A stretch of 64,000 bases of DNA from Spirometra erinaceieuropaei (lineage: Eukaryota; Platyhelminthes; Cestoda; Diphyllobothriidea; Diphyllobothriidae). Positions 42,457 through 56,300 of the stretch are shown here, one piece after another; position 1 is the stretch's first letter, and each line of letters opens with the position of its first letter. The notes below the pieces were generated by a model. It had not been told where the DNA came from. It ran no database searches and saw only the letters and a list, made by a program, of their open reading frames with translations. The position numbers and the translations under genes are program-made. The stretch covers positions 409,253-473,252 of the forward strand of contig CACRXP010000018.1 in NCBI GenBank assembly GCA_902702965.1. The letters are read 5' to 3'.

Positions 42457-44386
42457 CATGGGTAAACCGAGTTTGGGGGAGTGATGGTGTGATTGATGTT
42501 GTGTTTCAAGTTCCAAACACTGAATGCTAATCTTCATACAGGTACTGTGTGGGGGGGGGACAGCGTTCGAATTAACCATTTGGAACTAGCTCACTTCCTT
42601 AGTAGGTTAATTAGGCTAGCGGCAAGATAGGGCCTTGGCAGTCTTACTCATGATACTCTCTCTTGTCAAGTTTAGGATATTTTTCTGGTTGTTCGTTCTA
42701 GAGAATTCGTGTTTACAATCTATGTGAACCTAAAAAAACTTGTACTAGAGATAATTATGCTTTCCGTAAATTCTACTGAAAAGTACTGAAAATGTTAGGA
42801 AAATACTTTCAGACAGTTCAGAACGAATTTGCAAACAATCTTCTGACAATCAACTACAGCAGCCGAATCTACCCTCTCCCACTATGATCTCTGACGACCG
42901 CTAGTGTTCTATATAAAGTCCATCACTGTATCACACGACAAAGGGCTTACTAATTAACAGAATTTTAATTCATGGCAAATCGTAAGTTAGACACATCCCC
43001 GTAAGCTGCCCTTTTTCGGTCAGTTCGAAACATCCCTCAACCGGTACTAACTGGCTAAGTCAGCATTTTAAAAGGCCCCGCTCTTTAGTATACTTGCTGC
43101 CGTATGACATGCACGCTACTCGTTAAGTCTCCTAGTATTCATTTCGCCGGAAACTTAGAGCTTAACAATGTAGTCCGACAAACCGGGGTATCTTAGAGCA
43201 ATTCTGCGGATCTCAGCTCTCAGAACCACAATTCAGGATCACAACTGATCGCAAAGAGGGACCTTGAGCTTGTGTGGCTTGTTTGCCGTAAACTGCAAAT
43301 GTTACTTGGCCTTCCACTAGGCGCAGATTAAGAACTGCAGTCCCTGGCTAACTGCGGTCGTCCCAACACCGGCTAGGGAGTATGGTTCAAAGCCCCGTTT
43401 TTTTTCGATGTTTTACGGCACCGGATCGAATTTTAGAATAAGCAGCTACGTTTAGAGTAACCGAACGGACAAAGAGACGCCTCGCCGGGGGGGGGGGGTC
43501 TGGCGGTAAGACCTGCATTCCCAAACAAACGTATGATTGGCCTAAACGGGATGTCTTTTCAACTGAGCAGTTTTTGTTCAGTTAGTCTCGTCCCACAAGC
43601 TACCGGAGACATTATATGCAGGAATTATTGAACACTTATCCCACAAAAACTTACTGCGCACGGGTTTTTTGTTCACCTTGACTTCCATCAGTTCATCTGC
43701 AGTCAAAAATGCATTGTTAGGAAAAGTGACCTTCGTGGTGAGTATCTTTTTAATCTGTGATGTTATGTCACTACATGTTTCATTGTCAGCGCAGACGACC
43801 TTAGCAATGGATTAACGCGGGAATAAGGGAATAAGCAGGCCCTATCAGACTCGAATCTTCAATTTGATATGTAAATGATTTATAGAAGCAGTAAACCTGA
43901 GGAGAAGCCGTCTTTGTCTCACTGACAAAACGAGACACGAAACAATGGCGAAGTTTATACATTAAATCATTCAGCATGCAATTTCTTGAATTTCAGACTT
44001 ACGATGGGCTTGCGACACATTGTTATTGATATTTGCTGAAAATATAAATAGATGTTAGTGTTTATATGCGTGCCAAGATATATTTTTTCTATGTTTTCTC
44101 AAAAGCTAACTGACCTTCTGATATTTTTACTTCCCCTCGATATTCTAAAACATGCAATTACGGAATGTTTTAGGCACGCCTAAGCATACGGTTTCGGAAT
44201 ACATTGAAATATACCAGATGTAAGACTAGACTATCGTACTTCCAAATGTATCCTCATATCCGCAAGAAGTCAGTTTTTCACGACAAGCGGCCATTCGAGT
44301 AAGACGAGGAAGCACAAAGGCAGGTCGTTTGTGCTAGTGGGATGTTAATCCCCTCATCAAGACTACCACCCGGCCAAATTTGACCT
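42457..44386. other. unassigned sequence
   Basis: No element recognised; G runs at about 42548-42557 and 43482-43492. Confidence 0.4.
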
Positions 44387-44990
44387 ATGCTTTTCCTAGT
44401 TCGAATTCAGGGAGCGCAGCATTTGCCTTCAAAGCGGACAAGATCGTTTGCAGGTCGGAACTCAGGTCAGTCGGGACAGGTACGTAACTGGCATGGCTTT
44501 GCAAAAGCTCAAGCCACTCTCCCTGGGATGGGGGGCAGGGGGTGGAAGGTGACGACTCTAATGGCCCATCGTCCGGTTGCACAAATTAGCAGCTCAGGTG
44601 GGGAGGGGGAGGGGGAAAGATCGAACAACGGTGAACACTCAAGTAAGGGGACGGCAGAGGCAGGCATGGACGAACTGCCGCTCTCTGATTGGCCCAAATT
44701 GAAGTCAGTTTGTCTGCTCGCGTACTCAGGTCATTTGTACGACCACAATCAAGGGGTTAAGAAAACAGTCAGGAGCAGCTGGAAAAATTGTACGGTAAGA
44801 CGAAATGAATAAAACGGTCAACGCCAGAAGGCAAGGTAGGCAGGCATGTCAAGTCTTCGGAGTGCGCGCGTGCTACAGCAGCAAAACAAACCGCGCGAAA
44901 AAAATCAGCACAAATCAGGATAAAGCCCCCAGTAAATAATAAATAATAACAGTCTCCGAGCCGGTTATAGATGTTTTGGCCCAAAATGTT
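44387..44990. other. GC-richer island with unassigned open frame
   Basis: GC content is clearly above the surroundings. A 141-residue plus frame (44387-44812) ends in GVKKTVRSSWKNCTVRRNE, with a 5' splice-like CGGTAAGA at about 44793. G-rich GGAGGGGGAGGGGGAAAG lies at about 44600. It could be a promoter-proximal or exonic region of a host gene, or an unrecognised repeat; the evidence is thin. Confidence 0.25.
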
Positions 44991-46120
44991 CTATTCAAAT
45001 GAAATTAACATCCTTAAAAACGGCTTCGAAGTATAAATAGGAGACGTGTCCGTCTTATTTGTCTAGCGTTACGCGTGACCGGCAACAAAATCAATTAATT
45101 AACTCTAGATGGTCGCAAATAGCGGAAGGTAAGTTCATCTCACGACATTTTAGAAGTGGGCTACAGTTCGCTGTTGTAATATATCCGTGCTGGCTTTAAT
45201 AGGCGAATCACGTCAGAATAGTTTGCTAAAATTGCAGGCTAACATTTCGTTGGTTTTTAAGACAGTTTTCAATCAGCCTGTGCAGTGATCGCTTGTGACT
45301 CTGGAAAGTATGACACATTAAATACTGTTGAGTACTGTCTTTTTTAAAAAATCACTTGATTAAGCATATAAGGACAAGACTTACGTCGCGTCTTGTGCGG
45401 TTTACTTTTGATGATGTCATCTAAAATATCCAGAAGACTTTTATACGAGACATGCTTACCTTTCCTCAGGTTTTGATAGAGAAACAATCTGGTGTCCATT
45501 AAACTGTTTTCCTTGTTAAGGGAGAATGGCATACATCAGTCTATGCGGGTCGCAGCGTGAGCGACTTACGCGGCGGCTCGAATGACGACTACCGATTAAC
45601 AAGTCAAAAATCTCGTCTCAAAAGACAGAGACAAGGGAACGGCCTTTCCTGGTTTATTTACCGTTATCAGCCAATGATAATTTTATGCAAAGGAACACAT
45701 CTGCGATGCGAACTTCAAGTTGTTCGTCGACTGCTTGTCTCTCTGGAGTTAAAACCGAATCCATGGTTTACATACAAACATACTTCTTGCTTTTCTAAGT
45801 ATTTGCTGCTTAAGAAATATGCAGTCCAATTGTGCTGCGTCTGTAATAAATATAGATTGTTACCTGACATTCTCACCTGGCTAAATACTCACGAGTTCAG
45901 CCGACGTTAAGTGAGACTGCTAATGCAGTGGTGACCGCTCCAGTCGATGGTCAACTGACTCGAGATTCGGATCGTGCATGTGCACTACACTATTGGGCTA
46001 TCACCGGCTGATAACGGCAAATACGCTGAAAATTGGTATCCAATTTTTCTGCCTTCATCATTAAAATAAGCTTTTTTTAGTTTGCTGCTTTGCCTGGTGG
46101 ATACTTCGTCAACAGATCTT
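44991..46120. other. unassigned sequence
   Basis: Nothing certain. 45595-45680 (GACAGAGACAAGGGAACGGCC, split by substitutions) may be a very diverged SINE-B body. The 117-residue plus frame at 45557-45910 runs through it and is not supported as a gene. Confidence 0.35.
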
Positions 46121-46514
46121 GGCAACGGTATTGAGAAGGACCCCACTTAACTGTCAATAAATTGTGGATCGTGCCATACGAGATTTATGGTAAAGGGAGT
46201 TTTATGGGTGGGGCACTGCGCTAGACAGTAAGCTGACAAAATTAAAGAAAACACATAAATTGTCTGGATTTCTACCGAAAGTATCATCCCACGCTATTGT
46301 GTAACAACGGAAATGAGAGCAGTAATTGAACGATAAACAAAAAACAAATGTCAAAATTGACGTATTTTGAGTTAAGGGTTGTGGTCATGGGAAGTAATCG
46401 CTGTTGGCAGTGTAATTTCGGCAACAGCCTGCATAGGTATGCCAAGATAAAACCCCATAAGACACGATCCACAGTCTACTGACATTTAAATGTGGTCCTT
46501 TTCTATACCGTTGC
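46121..46514. mobile_element. M element copy 1 (TIR-bearing MITE-like)
   Basis: Left GGCAACGGTATTGAGAAGG and AATTGTGGATCGTGCC; right CACGATCCACAGTCTACTG and GGTCCTTTTCTATACCGTTGC. The inverted termini pair over about 60 bases with mismatches. The interior is AT-rich and non-coding. The second copy is at 53006-53378. Confidence 0.75.
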
Positions 46515-47459
46515 CCAGTTCTTAATTACAGTCGTTTGTAAGACTGACTCACAGTTTGATGCGGTTTTCTTTGACGGACATACAAAATCAACTAAAATGG
46601 AAAAAAATATATTCAGAGTGGCGTCAGATAGCACCACGAATGGGAGGTAAATCGCACCTGAAATTTTAATAAACAATCGCATTGGCAGAGGCCTAACGGA
46701 ACTGCGAACTTGCAAGTTAGCGTAAATATATGTATAATATGTGGTAAGTTTGCCTAGGTTGATAAAACTCGGCTCGGCTGCTCACAAAACATTGCAGTGG
46801 ACCGGAAATAACGTGTTTGGAGTACTATACTCTAAGTTCACACTTCCCTTACTGATGACAATGAAACATCTCACATTGCGAACCTTGTGTTTGCACGGGA
46901 AACTATGTGGGATGTCTTCACCAATTAAAAGGTTACAGTCGAGTTATTAAAAAGAGACGACCTACAAAGCTTACCCAGGGGTCATTTGAACGTATGACCA
47001 ATCTACGTATTTAGGTATGTCAAGTCACCAAAGTCTATATAATAGAAGATGTCTGGCGCGTCGTGGGAAACATCCCTATTTTTAGGAAGTCCGTTGATTC
47101 GACAATGCGAAACGATAGGGTCTCGGTAACGGCATATAGGAAAAATCTGATAGTCGGGACAAGTAGCCCATTCATACGGAGCTCTGATTCTCTCATGCGT
47201 AGCAAATAGAAATAGCCATGCTCGCAGCCATGTTCAATATTTTGGGGATGCAGTTAATAAGCAACCGAGAAACTACCAGCTGGAAAATATAGAAAGAAAC
47301 TTCTGTCCCATGGGGCAGTTGAGTATAAGGAAATCCAATTAGTGGGGCAAGAGTATATGCGTGGCTCGGCGATTGCTATTGAAGATCAGCAGTTGTGTGG
47401 TATTTGCCAATTTGTGAGGCCATTCAAGACGGCACTATTGGCGCAATGGGACGCACTGC
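46515..47459. other. unassigned sequence
   Basis: Nothing recognised; the frame at 46741-46950 has no motif. Confidence 0.4.
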
Positions 47460-47830
47460 AATGAAACGGTTGTGGACAGTGAAATTACGTCGGAATACTG
47501 AAAGATTATTCCGAACACGGGTGACCGAAGGGGCATCGACGACCAAGAGGAATGATATCCACGCCCAGACCACGACTCAGGTTCGGCAATGTCGAAATTC
47601 TCGCCAGAAGTGAAAACTGATCTACCTGAGCAGTTATGCGGCCCAAGGTTGGTTAACAAGCCCAATGACAGCTCTCCATATCCACTGCTTAGACCTTATC
47701 TGTGTGTAGATTAAGTAGGTGCACGTGGAACGCGTATGTGGCTACTGTTCCTGGTTACATTACTGACGAGCCAAATTGCAGGATAATCAAAATGCGTATG
47801 ATAACGTGGACAATAAAGACTCGTTAATAT
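47460..47830 (+). pseudogene. PLE remnant: GIY-YIG helix and C-terminus
   Basis: Plus frame NTERLFRTRVTEGASTTKRN (nuclease helix region), then in another frame RFGNVEILARSEN, a stop, and scraps similar to GPQSINKCNDLP. The end has ACAATAAAGACTCG, resembling the AATAAAGCTC of other PLE 3' ends. Strongly decayed. Confidence 0.6.
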
Positions 47831-48639
47831 ACTACTTGAATGCAGACAACGAAACAGTAACCAAATCAACTGCGAACATCATTGTGAATGCTTAAACCTG
47901 CTGACTCTATTATGCATTGATCGCGCAGCCAGTGAATCCTTCGATGCGGAAGTGTTTGTGCGTTCCATGATCTCTGATAGTCGTCTCGACTTTAGACCAA
48001 AACGTTAGACAAATCAGTGAGTCTTGCGTTAGTCGGCCTGGCAGGCACCTGGAAAAGTGATACATATTCACCTATAATATGAATCGCCATTAACGGGTAA
48101 TAGGATTTTATCGGTCACCAAAACTCGGCCAAATTCTTCGTACTGGACAACGGGAACATTACACCTGTGTGCGCGGTTTGGTGCCCCCAAGATGAGACGT
48201 TAAAATAAGTAAAGATTGAGTTCGTGATTGCGTGTCTTCGTTTATTGGTGCGTCGCGCTGGGGCCGGGTCGTGCGTGGCCCGCGTAGACGGTCTGTATAA
48301 CTATGCCAGCCCCGTGCGCTCACTGCCAACAGTAGATAGCTAATCGGCGCGCACAGTGGACTAACGTCCGGGGGAAGGGAGGCGAAGATGGGGTCAACTC
48401 TACGGACTCCGTCCTCGCGGAACTCAGCAAGTATTTGTCACATAAAATAACCTGACGAGCAACTAAACTATCACGATACGCCAAAAGCCGTGGCTTGGAA
48501 GGCCGCAAACTGGGGTAATAGCCCTGTCCCCAGCTAGACTGCACTGGCTCCTCCTTCAATGACACTCCCATTCTGTTGGGGTCAAAGCCGCGCCCTTTTT
48601 GTTCCTCAGAAACCCAGGCCATCGGTGCACGGACCAGAG
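47831..48639. other. unassigned sequence
   Basis: Nothing recognised. The 100-residue minus frame at 48320-48622 lacks motifs; its DNA is GC-richer than the surroundings. Confidence 0.4.
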
Positions 48640-48880
48640 ACGGACTGTCGAGCTCTAGTAGTCACTGCCTCCGAGCCAGCCTCCGGTCTTTTGGCCCTGT
48701 CTTGACAGTGGGCTGAGGTGCGTGGTGGAGGAGAGAGGGCGGTGGATGCAGCGCAAGTCTACTGTCACTATAAACTGATTCACGCACAAGTCACCGTCCC
48801 TTCGCCCACCATGTCTTGATGCCGAGAGTGGACGTCCTCGATCGCGATGGTCGAACCATGTAAGTGACTACTTACTAGAA
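48640..48880 (+). repeat. Repeat A copy
   Basis: GGAGGAGAGAGGGCGGTGG, GATGCAGCGCAAGTCTACTG and TCACTATAAACTGATTCACG align with 14816-14880 and 7077-7140. A G run follows at about 48901-48909. Confidence 0.65.
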
Positions 48881-49189
48881 CGCAGGGATATTTTTTTTGA
48901 GGGGGGGGGAGAGGGTCGTGACAAGGAGCTGCGATCTCATCGAGCTCGAACGTGATGACGAAGCAACAACTATTCTAATATATAAAGATCATCCGAAGGC
49001 CATTTAAACTTACCCGTTGTGAACGAAGGACTATAAAAAGCTGAATAAGACTGGCTAAAATGTTTCTCATTAAAGTGTTAACTGTCAGTCGCCATCTTAG
49101 CCTTGGACTGTCGCTATTACTGATAAATTGTTATGTAATTTACGACATATATACACGCGAATATTAGAGGTCCAGGCATCTTGGTGTGT
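48881..49189. other. unassigned sequence
   Basis: Nothing recognised. Confidence 0.35.
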
Positions 49190-49300
49190 TAATCATCCCC
49201 GAAAAGACGAAAAGGAGAGGGGTTTGTGGAGCTAAATATATTTGAACTGATGTTTCATTTTCATATTCTTTGAGGGACAGTGAGCACGGTATATATATAC
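49190..49300 (-). mobile_element. PLE subfamily 2, 3'-end fragment
   Basis: AATCATCCCCGAAAAGACG and ATATATTTGAACTGATGTTTC align with 27185-27255 (TATCATCCCCCGAGGAAGACG; TGTATTTAAACTGACGTTTC). The hammerhead itself is lost. Confidence 0.55.
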
Positions 49301-49639
49301 ACATACAAGGAACTCTTTGTCATAGAACACAACCTCATATACTACATAAGCAGTTCGCCAAGAATGCAACAGGCCAGACGTGGACAGCTGTTTTACGGTC
49401 GTTACCGATCATCAGTCATAGGGCTTACGTAGTGAGGTAATATAAGCATGTCAAGTGGGCGTTTGACTCTCACTGTTGTGGTTAGGATCTCACTCGATCC
49501 CATTTTGAACGCCCGCCAGCTTGCTACTGGCGACAACGAACGCTGTGCCATAGGACACATACCACATATAATACACATACATATGCATGATGGAAATGCC
49601 TCCATAGATCGATTTACAGATAATATCCATCTCGTTGTG

Positions 49640-49860
49640 ACTCTAGGTGATCAGTAGTATATGCAGGTAGGAGATACCGGAATAATCATTTCTGGCCCAC
49701 TGTTTGTCGTCAGCCAGTCTGGTCCAAATCCAGGATAGCATGCCCTGAGATTCGCCCTACATTTTTGGTCAATGGACGTTATTAAGTCCAGAAACGTGTT
49801 ATCATAACTTCTCTTGTCCTTGTTAATACTACCTTTCTGCAGATAAGTATATTTGGCTTT
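49640..49860. mobile_element. SINE-B, diverged pieces
   Basis: Minus-oriented AATCATTTCTGGCCCACTG and GTCGTCAGCCAGTCTGG, then plus-oriented TCTCTTGTCCTTGTTAATACT and CCTTTCTGCAGATAAG. The order (inverted, then direct) recalls the palindrome at 11991-12475. Confidence 0.5.
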
Positions 49861-52800
49861 AGTAGGTCAGTTTGCGCTTAATGACAGTGTCTGCCCACTA
49901 TATGTTCTTATTTAGAGAGAAAAGATGAAATATTAACAATTTTTACGGACTGAAAGCAATACAATTTGGACAGTGTTTCTTTATTTGAGGTGCACATAAT
50001 ACGTACAGTTACTACCCTAATATTCTTCAGATTAAACACTGTCCTGTTTCAACAAATGACTTACATTTGCTGAAATCCTCCTTCTTTCGACATTGCTCTA
50101 AATTTTTAAAAGATAAAATCAATGTAACCAAAGTCCGGCAGGCTAAAATCTGTACCGTAAAGTAGATGGATCCAGATCATGAAGAAAGATCCGTATAACA
50201 CATGCTGTAGTCTATGGCAAACTAACCAGTGGAGGCCGCTCTCCTTCCTAAAAATAGTAAAAAGACGCACTTATGGACAAAACTGAAAAAAGGACAGGGG
50301 TGTGAGTACTTCTTTCTGCAAAGCAAGGGAATTTGCTCCTTAATTTCTTGCAAATAGGTGTCAAATAGGATTAAATGATTTAACTTCTATAGCTAAGGCT
50401 TGCCTATAATTTTCGTAGGACGTCCCATTTCAGTTTATTAGAAATAACTTCCGGTATTTGTCACCACGGTTAGCATAAATTAACAGTCTTCTTTTTGAAA
50501 GTGGAAAGAATGATCGTTGTTACAATTCCTAAATCCAGTGAGTAGGAAAAGGACAACGTTTTCAAATCATGGTCTGGAATAGTCCCCGGGCAATTATTAA
50601 AGAAACTGTGAACTTCAATTGTCAGTTGTGTTAATGTGCTTTTGAAGGAACTCTTTTACTAGTAAGATGCGGCTGTAGTCAGAATTCACTTCAGGAAAAA
50701 TTTATTTTTTATGAAACCCACAGTGATTCCAGCCTTAATGCATTGTGGTAGCATTAGTTTCTGCGTCAGATCTCAGGTGTAGTTTTTTCAGTTTTAAAAG
50801 ACATTACTTTGATCAAGATCAAAATCGGATTATACTTAAAGTTGTTTGCAGATTAGACGATCAGAATTACGAGGAAGGCCCATATTCTGGTAACAAAAGC
50901 TTGCTCTTCCAAATATATATATGTGGCCTCTGAGATGAACTTTCGGAAGAGGAGGCATGCCAGTCAGAATAATCTCGATAAAGACATGTCACTGGCGACA
51001 GAATTGCCCGTCTGTTGATGACGAGCGTTTCTCAACTTGCCAACAGGCTATTTTCCTAAAATCTGTATACTTAAGCCGGGACAAATCTTGGCAAATTCTG
51101 TTTTACGGGAATAAAGTCTGACGACAGAAGAATAAAGGTGCATAAGCAATCATGGCATCGCTGGTAAAAGATTGAATTCTTTAAAGTTGGAAGTATTATA
51201 TGGCGGAATAAACTACTGAGGTAAATAAACGAATGCATTTTTCACCCTCGGTGTCGTTCGGCTGTCTTTCAAGAAGTGAAATGTTAGAGAAATTAACCAC
51301 CAGTAAAACTGTACTTGAATTAGTCTGCAGAAGCCGGCCTGCAAATCTAGGACCGCCTATAATTTATGGTTTGCAAGTGTGCGCGAGGGATATCAATGAG
51401 TACCAGCAGTCGGAGTGCTGACATGAAATGCATAACGATATAAGTCTTCTTGCAGTTTGCTCTGAGTGTTAAAATAATGAAAGTCCTTCATTATACGGTG
51501 GATAAAAGAGAGTCTGGGTGGGTGGGGATGGGGGGGGGGTTATCGGTCGATGCCCGTTTGGATAAAGATCCAAATGTGCGTTGACAAGTTGCAGACTGTC
51601 AAAGTGTTAAGCTGGCGATTATTTGGCGCTAGCTGGAAAGCATTTATTATGCATCTGGAGGATCGTGTTCGTTGTTCGCCGCAAATGCGTTAAAGGCACA
51701 GGAGTTGAATAGAAATTTGGCTGTTATACCCAGTCAGACTTCGAAGCCCCCAAAAATTACCTGTGAGCCGACAAGGGCTGAATCGCTGTGAATAATGACA
51801 TTAATTTGGTCTTGTCGTGCCTGTATCACTGAAGCTGATTTCGTGTAAACCTATCAGGGATTAGTCGATCTGTGCTGCGAAAGAGATCAGAATGCAAAAT
51901 AGTAAGACTGAATATTCCAGATGACTAACATGACATCGAAGACGCTGGTTAAAAAATTGTCTCGGCAATATGACAGGGCTGGTTTGACCGTTTATTACGA
52001 AGGACTTTAATTTAAAAAAAAACTAAGCAGAAAGTCATCCGATTGCCAGGGATAATAGGCCTTTAACCAATCGACTTTGCCTATACACTTGCGGCCTCCC
52101 ATTTTGGTGGCTGCCTAACGCTCTCGAGAATCGTGGCGTTGGGTTATCTGCCTGCGTTTTCAGTCATCAACTCGACGATGGATCGTTGAGCCGTTACGGG
52201 ATCCGTTCGACGCAATGTCTCCAGTGCCCCTATGGAGCAACCTCGCTAAATGGAGGTGTCTAGTTGAGCATGCGAATTTTGCCTCTGCCGGGATTTTAAA
52301 GGGACAATACGGTTGGACCCCGTGAGCAGAAAGAAGTCGGGATAGAACTGACACTGGAGAATCGCTCCTCTAATGCGGGCTGTGATTTCGTCAAAACGTC
52401 TCGATCCAGGATGATTGCTCCGTGAAGTGCAAATGTTTGTTCAGTTGCCCCATTGCCTGCTGTGAGTTTGAAGACAGAGTCTAGCCCCCTCGGCGCCAGT
52501 TTGCGTGCGTAAGGGCACTTTTTGCCTGTTTCCCACGACATATTTTCGCGGGTTCCATTCCTGCAGGATACTTACTAGACATGTGGCGACGTGTCAGTAA
52601 GCTCTGAAACGTCCCTCGATTCCATCACACGGCAGGAGTTCTGGTCTCTGGTTGATAGTGTCTGCCTGACCCAGAGGGTCGTTGCGGTCAGACACTTCTT
52701 GCATTAAGAGACATCGCTAGCACTTTGTATGTCATACTTTTCTGAATATCTGCCCATCCTGGCGAGGCTAGAAAAGTGCAAACACCAGGGTCTTACGTCA

Positions 52801-53005
52801 GCTGGCCTACAACATCAGATCGCAGTTTGAACAAGCTCGCAGTTTCCAACTCCGGGGTAGTTGCTGTTGGGGTACAATGTTTCCTTGGTGTTGGCGGCTC
52901 TTCTGTAAACTTTTGGTTGGAGTGGCCATTTGCACGCTGGCGCATGCATCATGATTGGCGGGACAATGGACGGCCAATCAGACACTGTCATAAATGCTCT
53001 CGTCT
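49861..53005. other. unassigned sequence
   Basis: About 3.1 kb without a recognised element. A G run occurs at about 51529-51538. Frames at 52296-52541 (minus) and 52776-53114 (plus, overlapping the M element) are not supported. 52770-52990 is GC-richer. Confidence 0.4.
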
Positions 53006-53378
53006 GCAACGGTATAGAGAAGGACACCACTTAACTGCCGGTAGTCCGTGGATCGTGGCATACGAAAAGTGTGGTAATGGGGATTTTACGGGTGGGCAGC
53101 ACGCCAGACAGTAGGCTGACAAAATGCGATTAGACACACAAATTGCTTGGATTCCTGCCGCAAGTCTTATCGTGTGGTTACGGAAATAAGCTCGTTAATA
53201 AAAATAACCAACTTTAAAAAATAGCGGAGTTCGAGTAATAGTTAAAGGTTATGAGAGGCAAGTGTTATTGGCAGTGTAACGTCTTCAACGATCTGCAGAT
53301 GGTTGCCGAGATAAAACCTCATATGACACGATTCGCAGTCTACCGACAGTTCAACAAGGTACTTCCCTCCGCCTTTGC
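53006..53378. mobile_element. M element copy 2
   Basis: Left GCAACGGTATAGAGAAGGAC and GTCCGTGGATCGTGGC; right CACGATTCGCAGTCTACCG and, more decayed, GTACTTCCCTCCGCCTTTGC. It aligns along its whole length with 46121-46514, for example GCTGACAAAAT and TTATTGGCAGTGTAA. Confidence 0.75.
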
Positions 53379-56300
53379 CATCTCGTCGATGTAAAACTGT
53401 TGTTTTGGAGTTGTTAACGTTAATATTCGAACAGATCTTTACTTTTCCATCGATGGGTTAACACAATTCCGTTTCAATGACACGGGTGTTCTTTTCATTA
53501 GCGGACCAGCATATCAGAACATGTTGATGTTCATTAAGCAAGCACTTTCACGATTAACAGGGGTCTGGCGTTTTTCTGATATCAAAATAATCCCCCAAAA
53601 ATTGTAACTTGTCAAACTGCATTTCGATTGCTTTCGGAAATAGATACTGAGTAATCATTTCTAGGCTCAAACAAATCCGCCTTAGTGAGGCGGATTCCTA
53701 ATTTTTTTAATAATTCAAGCAGACAGTTAAGAAGTTTATGTCAATTTATGCCAGCAGTTTGAATGTCAGTGCTCACTGCTACCCTCTTATGCCGCTTTGC
53801 AGACAATATAATAAAAGCGGGGGTTTAATACGCGACCGGGATAACTCAAATTTAATTTTTTGTGACATGACGTATTTGACAGTCTGACCTAGAAATTTGA
53901 TTAGTACCCTACACCGGGCTGTTAATTGTTTTCACATGTGTCAGGGACATCACAAAAAGGGGTCCTACAAAGAAAATTTCTCGAAGTTTGAAAATTTTCT
54001 TAATTATTGATTCTGTTGCGGAAGCCATCATAGTTGTTAAATAAACCACTTGATTAGGTCAGTTCTGAATATAATCTTAATTCTCATACTAATGCAATCT
54101 GCCATAGGTTATGCGTTAGTAGCTATGTCCATAGCATTTAAAATCGTCCATAATCAAGCATACAGCGTGTATATCCATTAAATGCGTTAGCGAGTATTTG
54201 CATTCAGTTTGCTTTGGATTTTCGGCTATACCCGTGTCCGAAGTTAGACCGGCTGATGAAGCAAATAGACCGAAATTCGTATTCCAGGATTTTCATCTGC
54301 ATTGGAAACACTTTTAAAAGTCTCCAAGTAATTGTGCTGCCCGCTATAGTCACTGGCGTTGAGAAGTTCAGCATTATTGAGGCAAGGTACTGGCGAATGT
54401 ATGTGCTGCGTATCTCACTACGTAGTCATTTAAAGTTGATGTTGACTTTACGCGCCTTCAGGGTACCCCGCGATAGGCATTATTGTTAGCGACAGTCGAA
54501 CAGTCAATAATATATTTGACGAAAAACCTTGAAAGATTTTTCGTCTGCTAAGTGGGCATTAATCTGATCCCGAAATTACTTTTGAAAGCTTAAATTCTGG
54601 ATTGGCTGGAACGGTTAAGGAAGAAATGGTTGGACTAAAATTGCCTAAATCAAAAGCTTATGTTTGCTTATTAAGTTTTGTGTTTTTCCTTTGTTGCCCG
54701 GGAATGTTATTATTTAGTTCACATTATTTAAGGCTGACCAACCTTTTGATTCGGTTAAGAGTTAAGATCTTTGAAGTCAGCAGATAATGAGACTGTACAG
54801 CGATATAGAATTTTCGAGGCACAAAGTGTTCTCTGAAACGAGGAGGTTGATACCTGAGTTCTAGCAAGGTTAGCGCTCCCGTCTTTCAAATCGCAAGAAC
54901 TAAAAGGAGCGGGTTTCTTCGAAACAGCAAAAAAGTATCTTGTTGGCTATAACTGAGAAGCTAACAACGTCTGTCTAAAATGTGCATATTAATTTGACAC
55001 ATTGAAGGCAAAAAAGCCTTAATTAACATAGTTACTTATAAAAACGTCTATGTGATTGTTGAAACTTAGACCGCGTCGCAGGCGTTTAGGCTATAGGGGA
55101 GATTTGAGGGACCTTCCCCTACTGCGTTGTTACTCTGATGAAGTTAACAACCACGTCACTAATAAATCGCATTAGCGACTGAAATATTTTGAGATAGGAC
55201 TGCATACCAACTAACATTGCAACGGCACTCAAGCATTCCTTCCCAACTAATATAATATTTCTGAATATCAGTTAATTTTGCGTGAATTACTGCAGTTACT
55301 GAAAGTCCGCCAACTATGCGCACAGTCATGCCCGTGGTCAGTAGATTTTGGACTCTGAGTTGATCATTAAATCTAGAAACACGGCGTTAAAGTCCCATGG
55401 AGGTAAATCCATCATGAGAATCACAGTTTTTGCGGATTGGTGCGATGTCAGGAGTACCTCAAACATCAGTCGACTGGCGTAAACACAGACCACAAAATCC
55501 ATCTTGATTCAATAAGGGCTATAAGTAAAACGGTTGTAACTCTATAGGCAAAGGTTATATATGGAAATAAGGCAAGTTTTTTCAATAAGCCTATGCGGAA
55601 TTGGCGCTGATAATCATGCGTGCTAATTACTAAATTCCATTCTTCCGATAACTCAAATTCTCAGTATCAAGTAATTTAGTAGCGCACTTTTACGTCCTGA
55701 TTGTTGCACCATTACTTATTTCCATGTCAAATGTTACGATTGAAACACTGCTTAGGCGTCAAAGTTTAACTGCAGATTTCATCTTCATTTCATATTGACA
55801 GTCTTTGTTATTATTTAGTCTTTTGCAACATCAAATTCTCTAAGTGTTCTGCGCTGGCATAAAAAAGAGCTTGGCCGAACGATGAAATCTAATGATGGCT
55901 TATTTAAGAAAAAGAAGGTGTTTTTAATCTTTGATGTACACGCGGTTCTCAAAGAGAATGTTTAAGAGTGAAGAATGGCCTTTAACCACTGGTTCTTTTT
56001 AAATTATGCTGTTGTTCGGCAATATAGTGTCAATTGGACGAAAATCGAATTAGACACTCTCGACTATTATTGTGAAGACTTAAATAATGGAAAACTATTT
56101 GTAAAAGTTGAAACGACGTTATAAGCATTAGCGATAACTCTAGAAATCCATCACAGCATATACATCTTCTGCTGGAAGCGTGCAAACTAAATGCCGACAA
56201 CGGCGGCCGGCTAAATACCAAGAATTTGCCGCAAGCATGGGGGGAAATAAATTTTGCTTTAGAGAAGACCTCATTTACGAGGGTCCGTTTGCTTTCAACG

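Noticed and set aside
54250..54285. CTGATGA...CGAAA, possible hammerhead
   Set aside because: The bases between the two boxes cannot form stem II, and no element context supports it.
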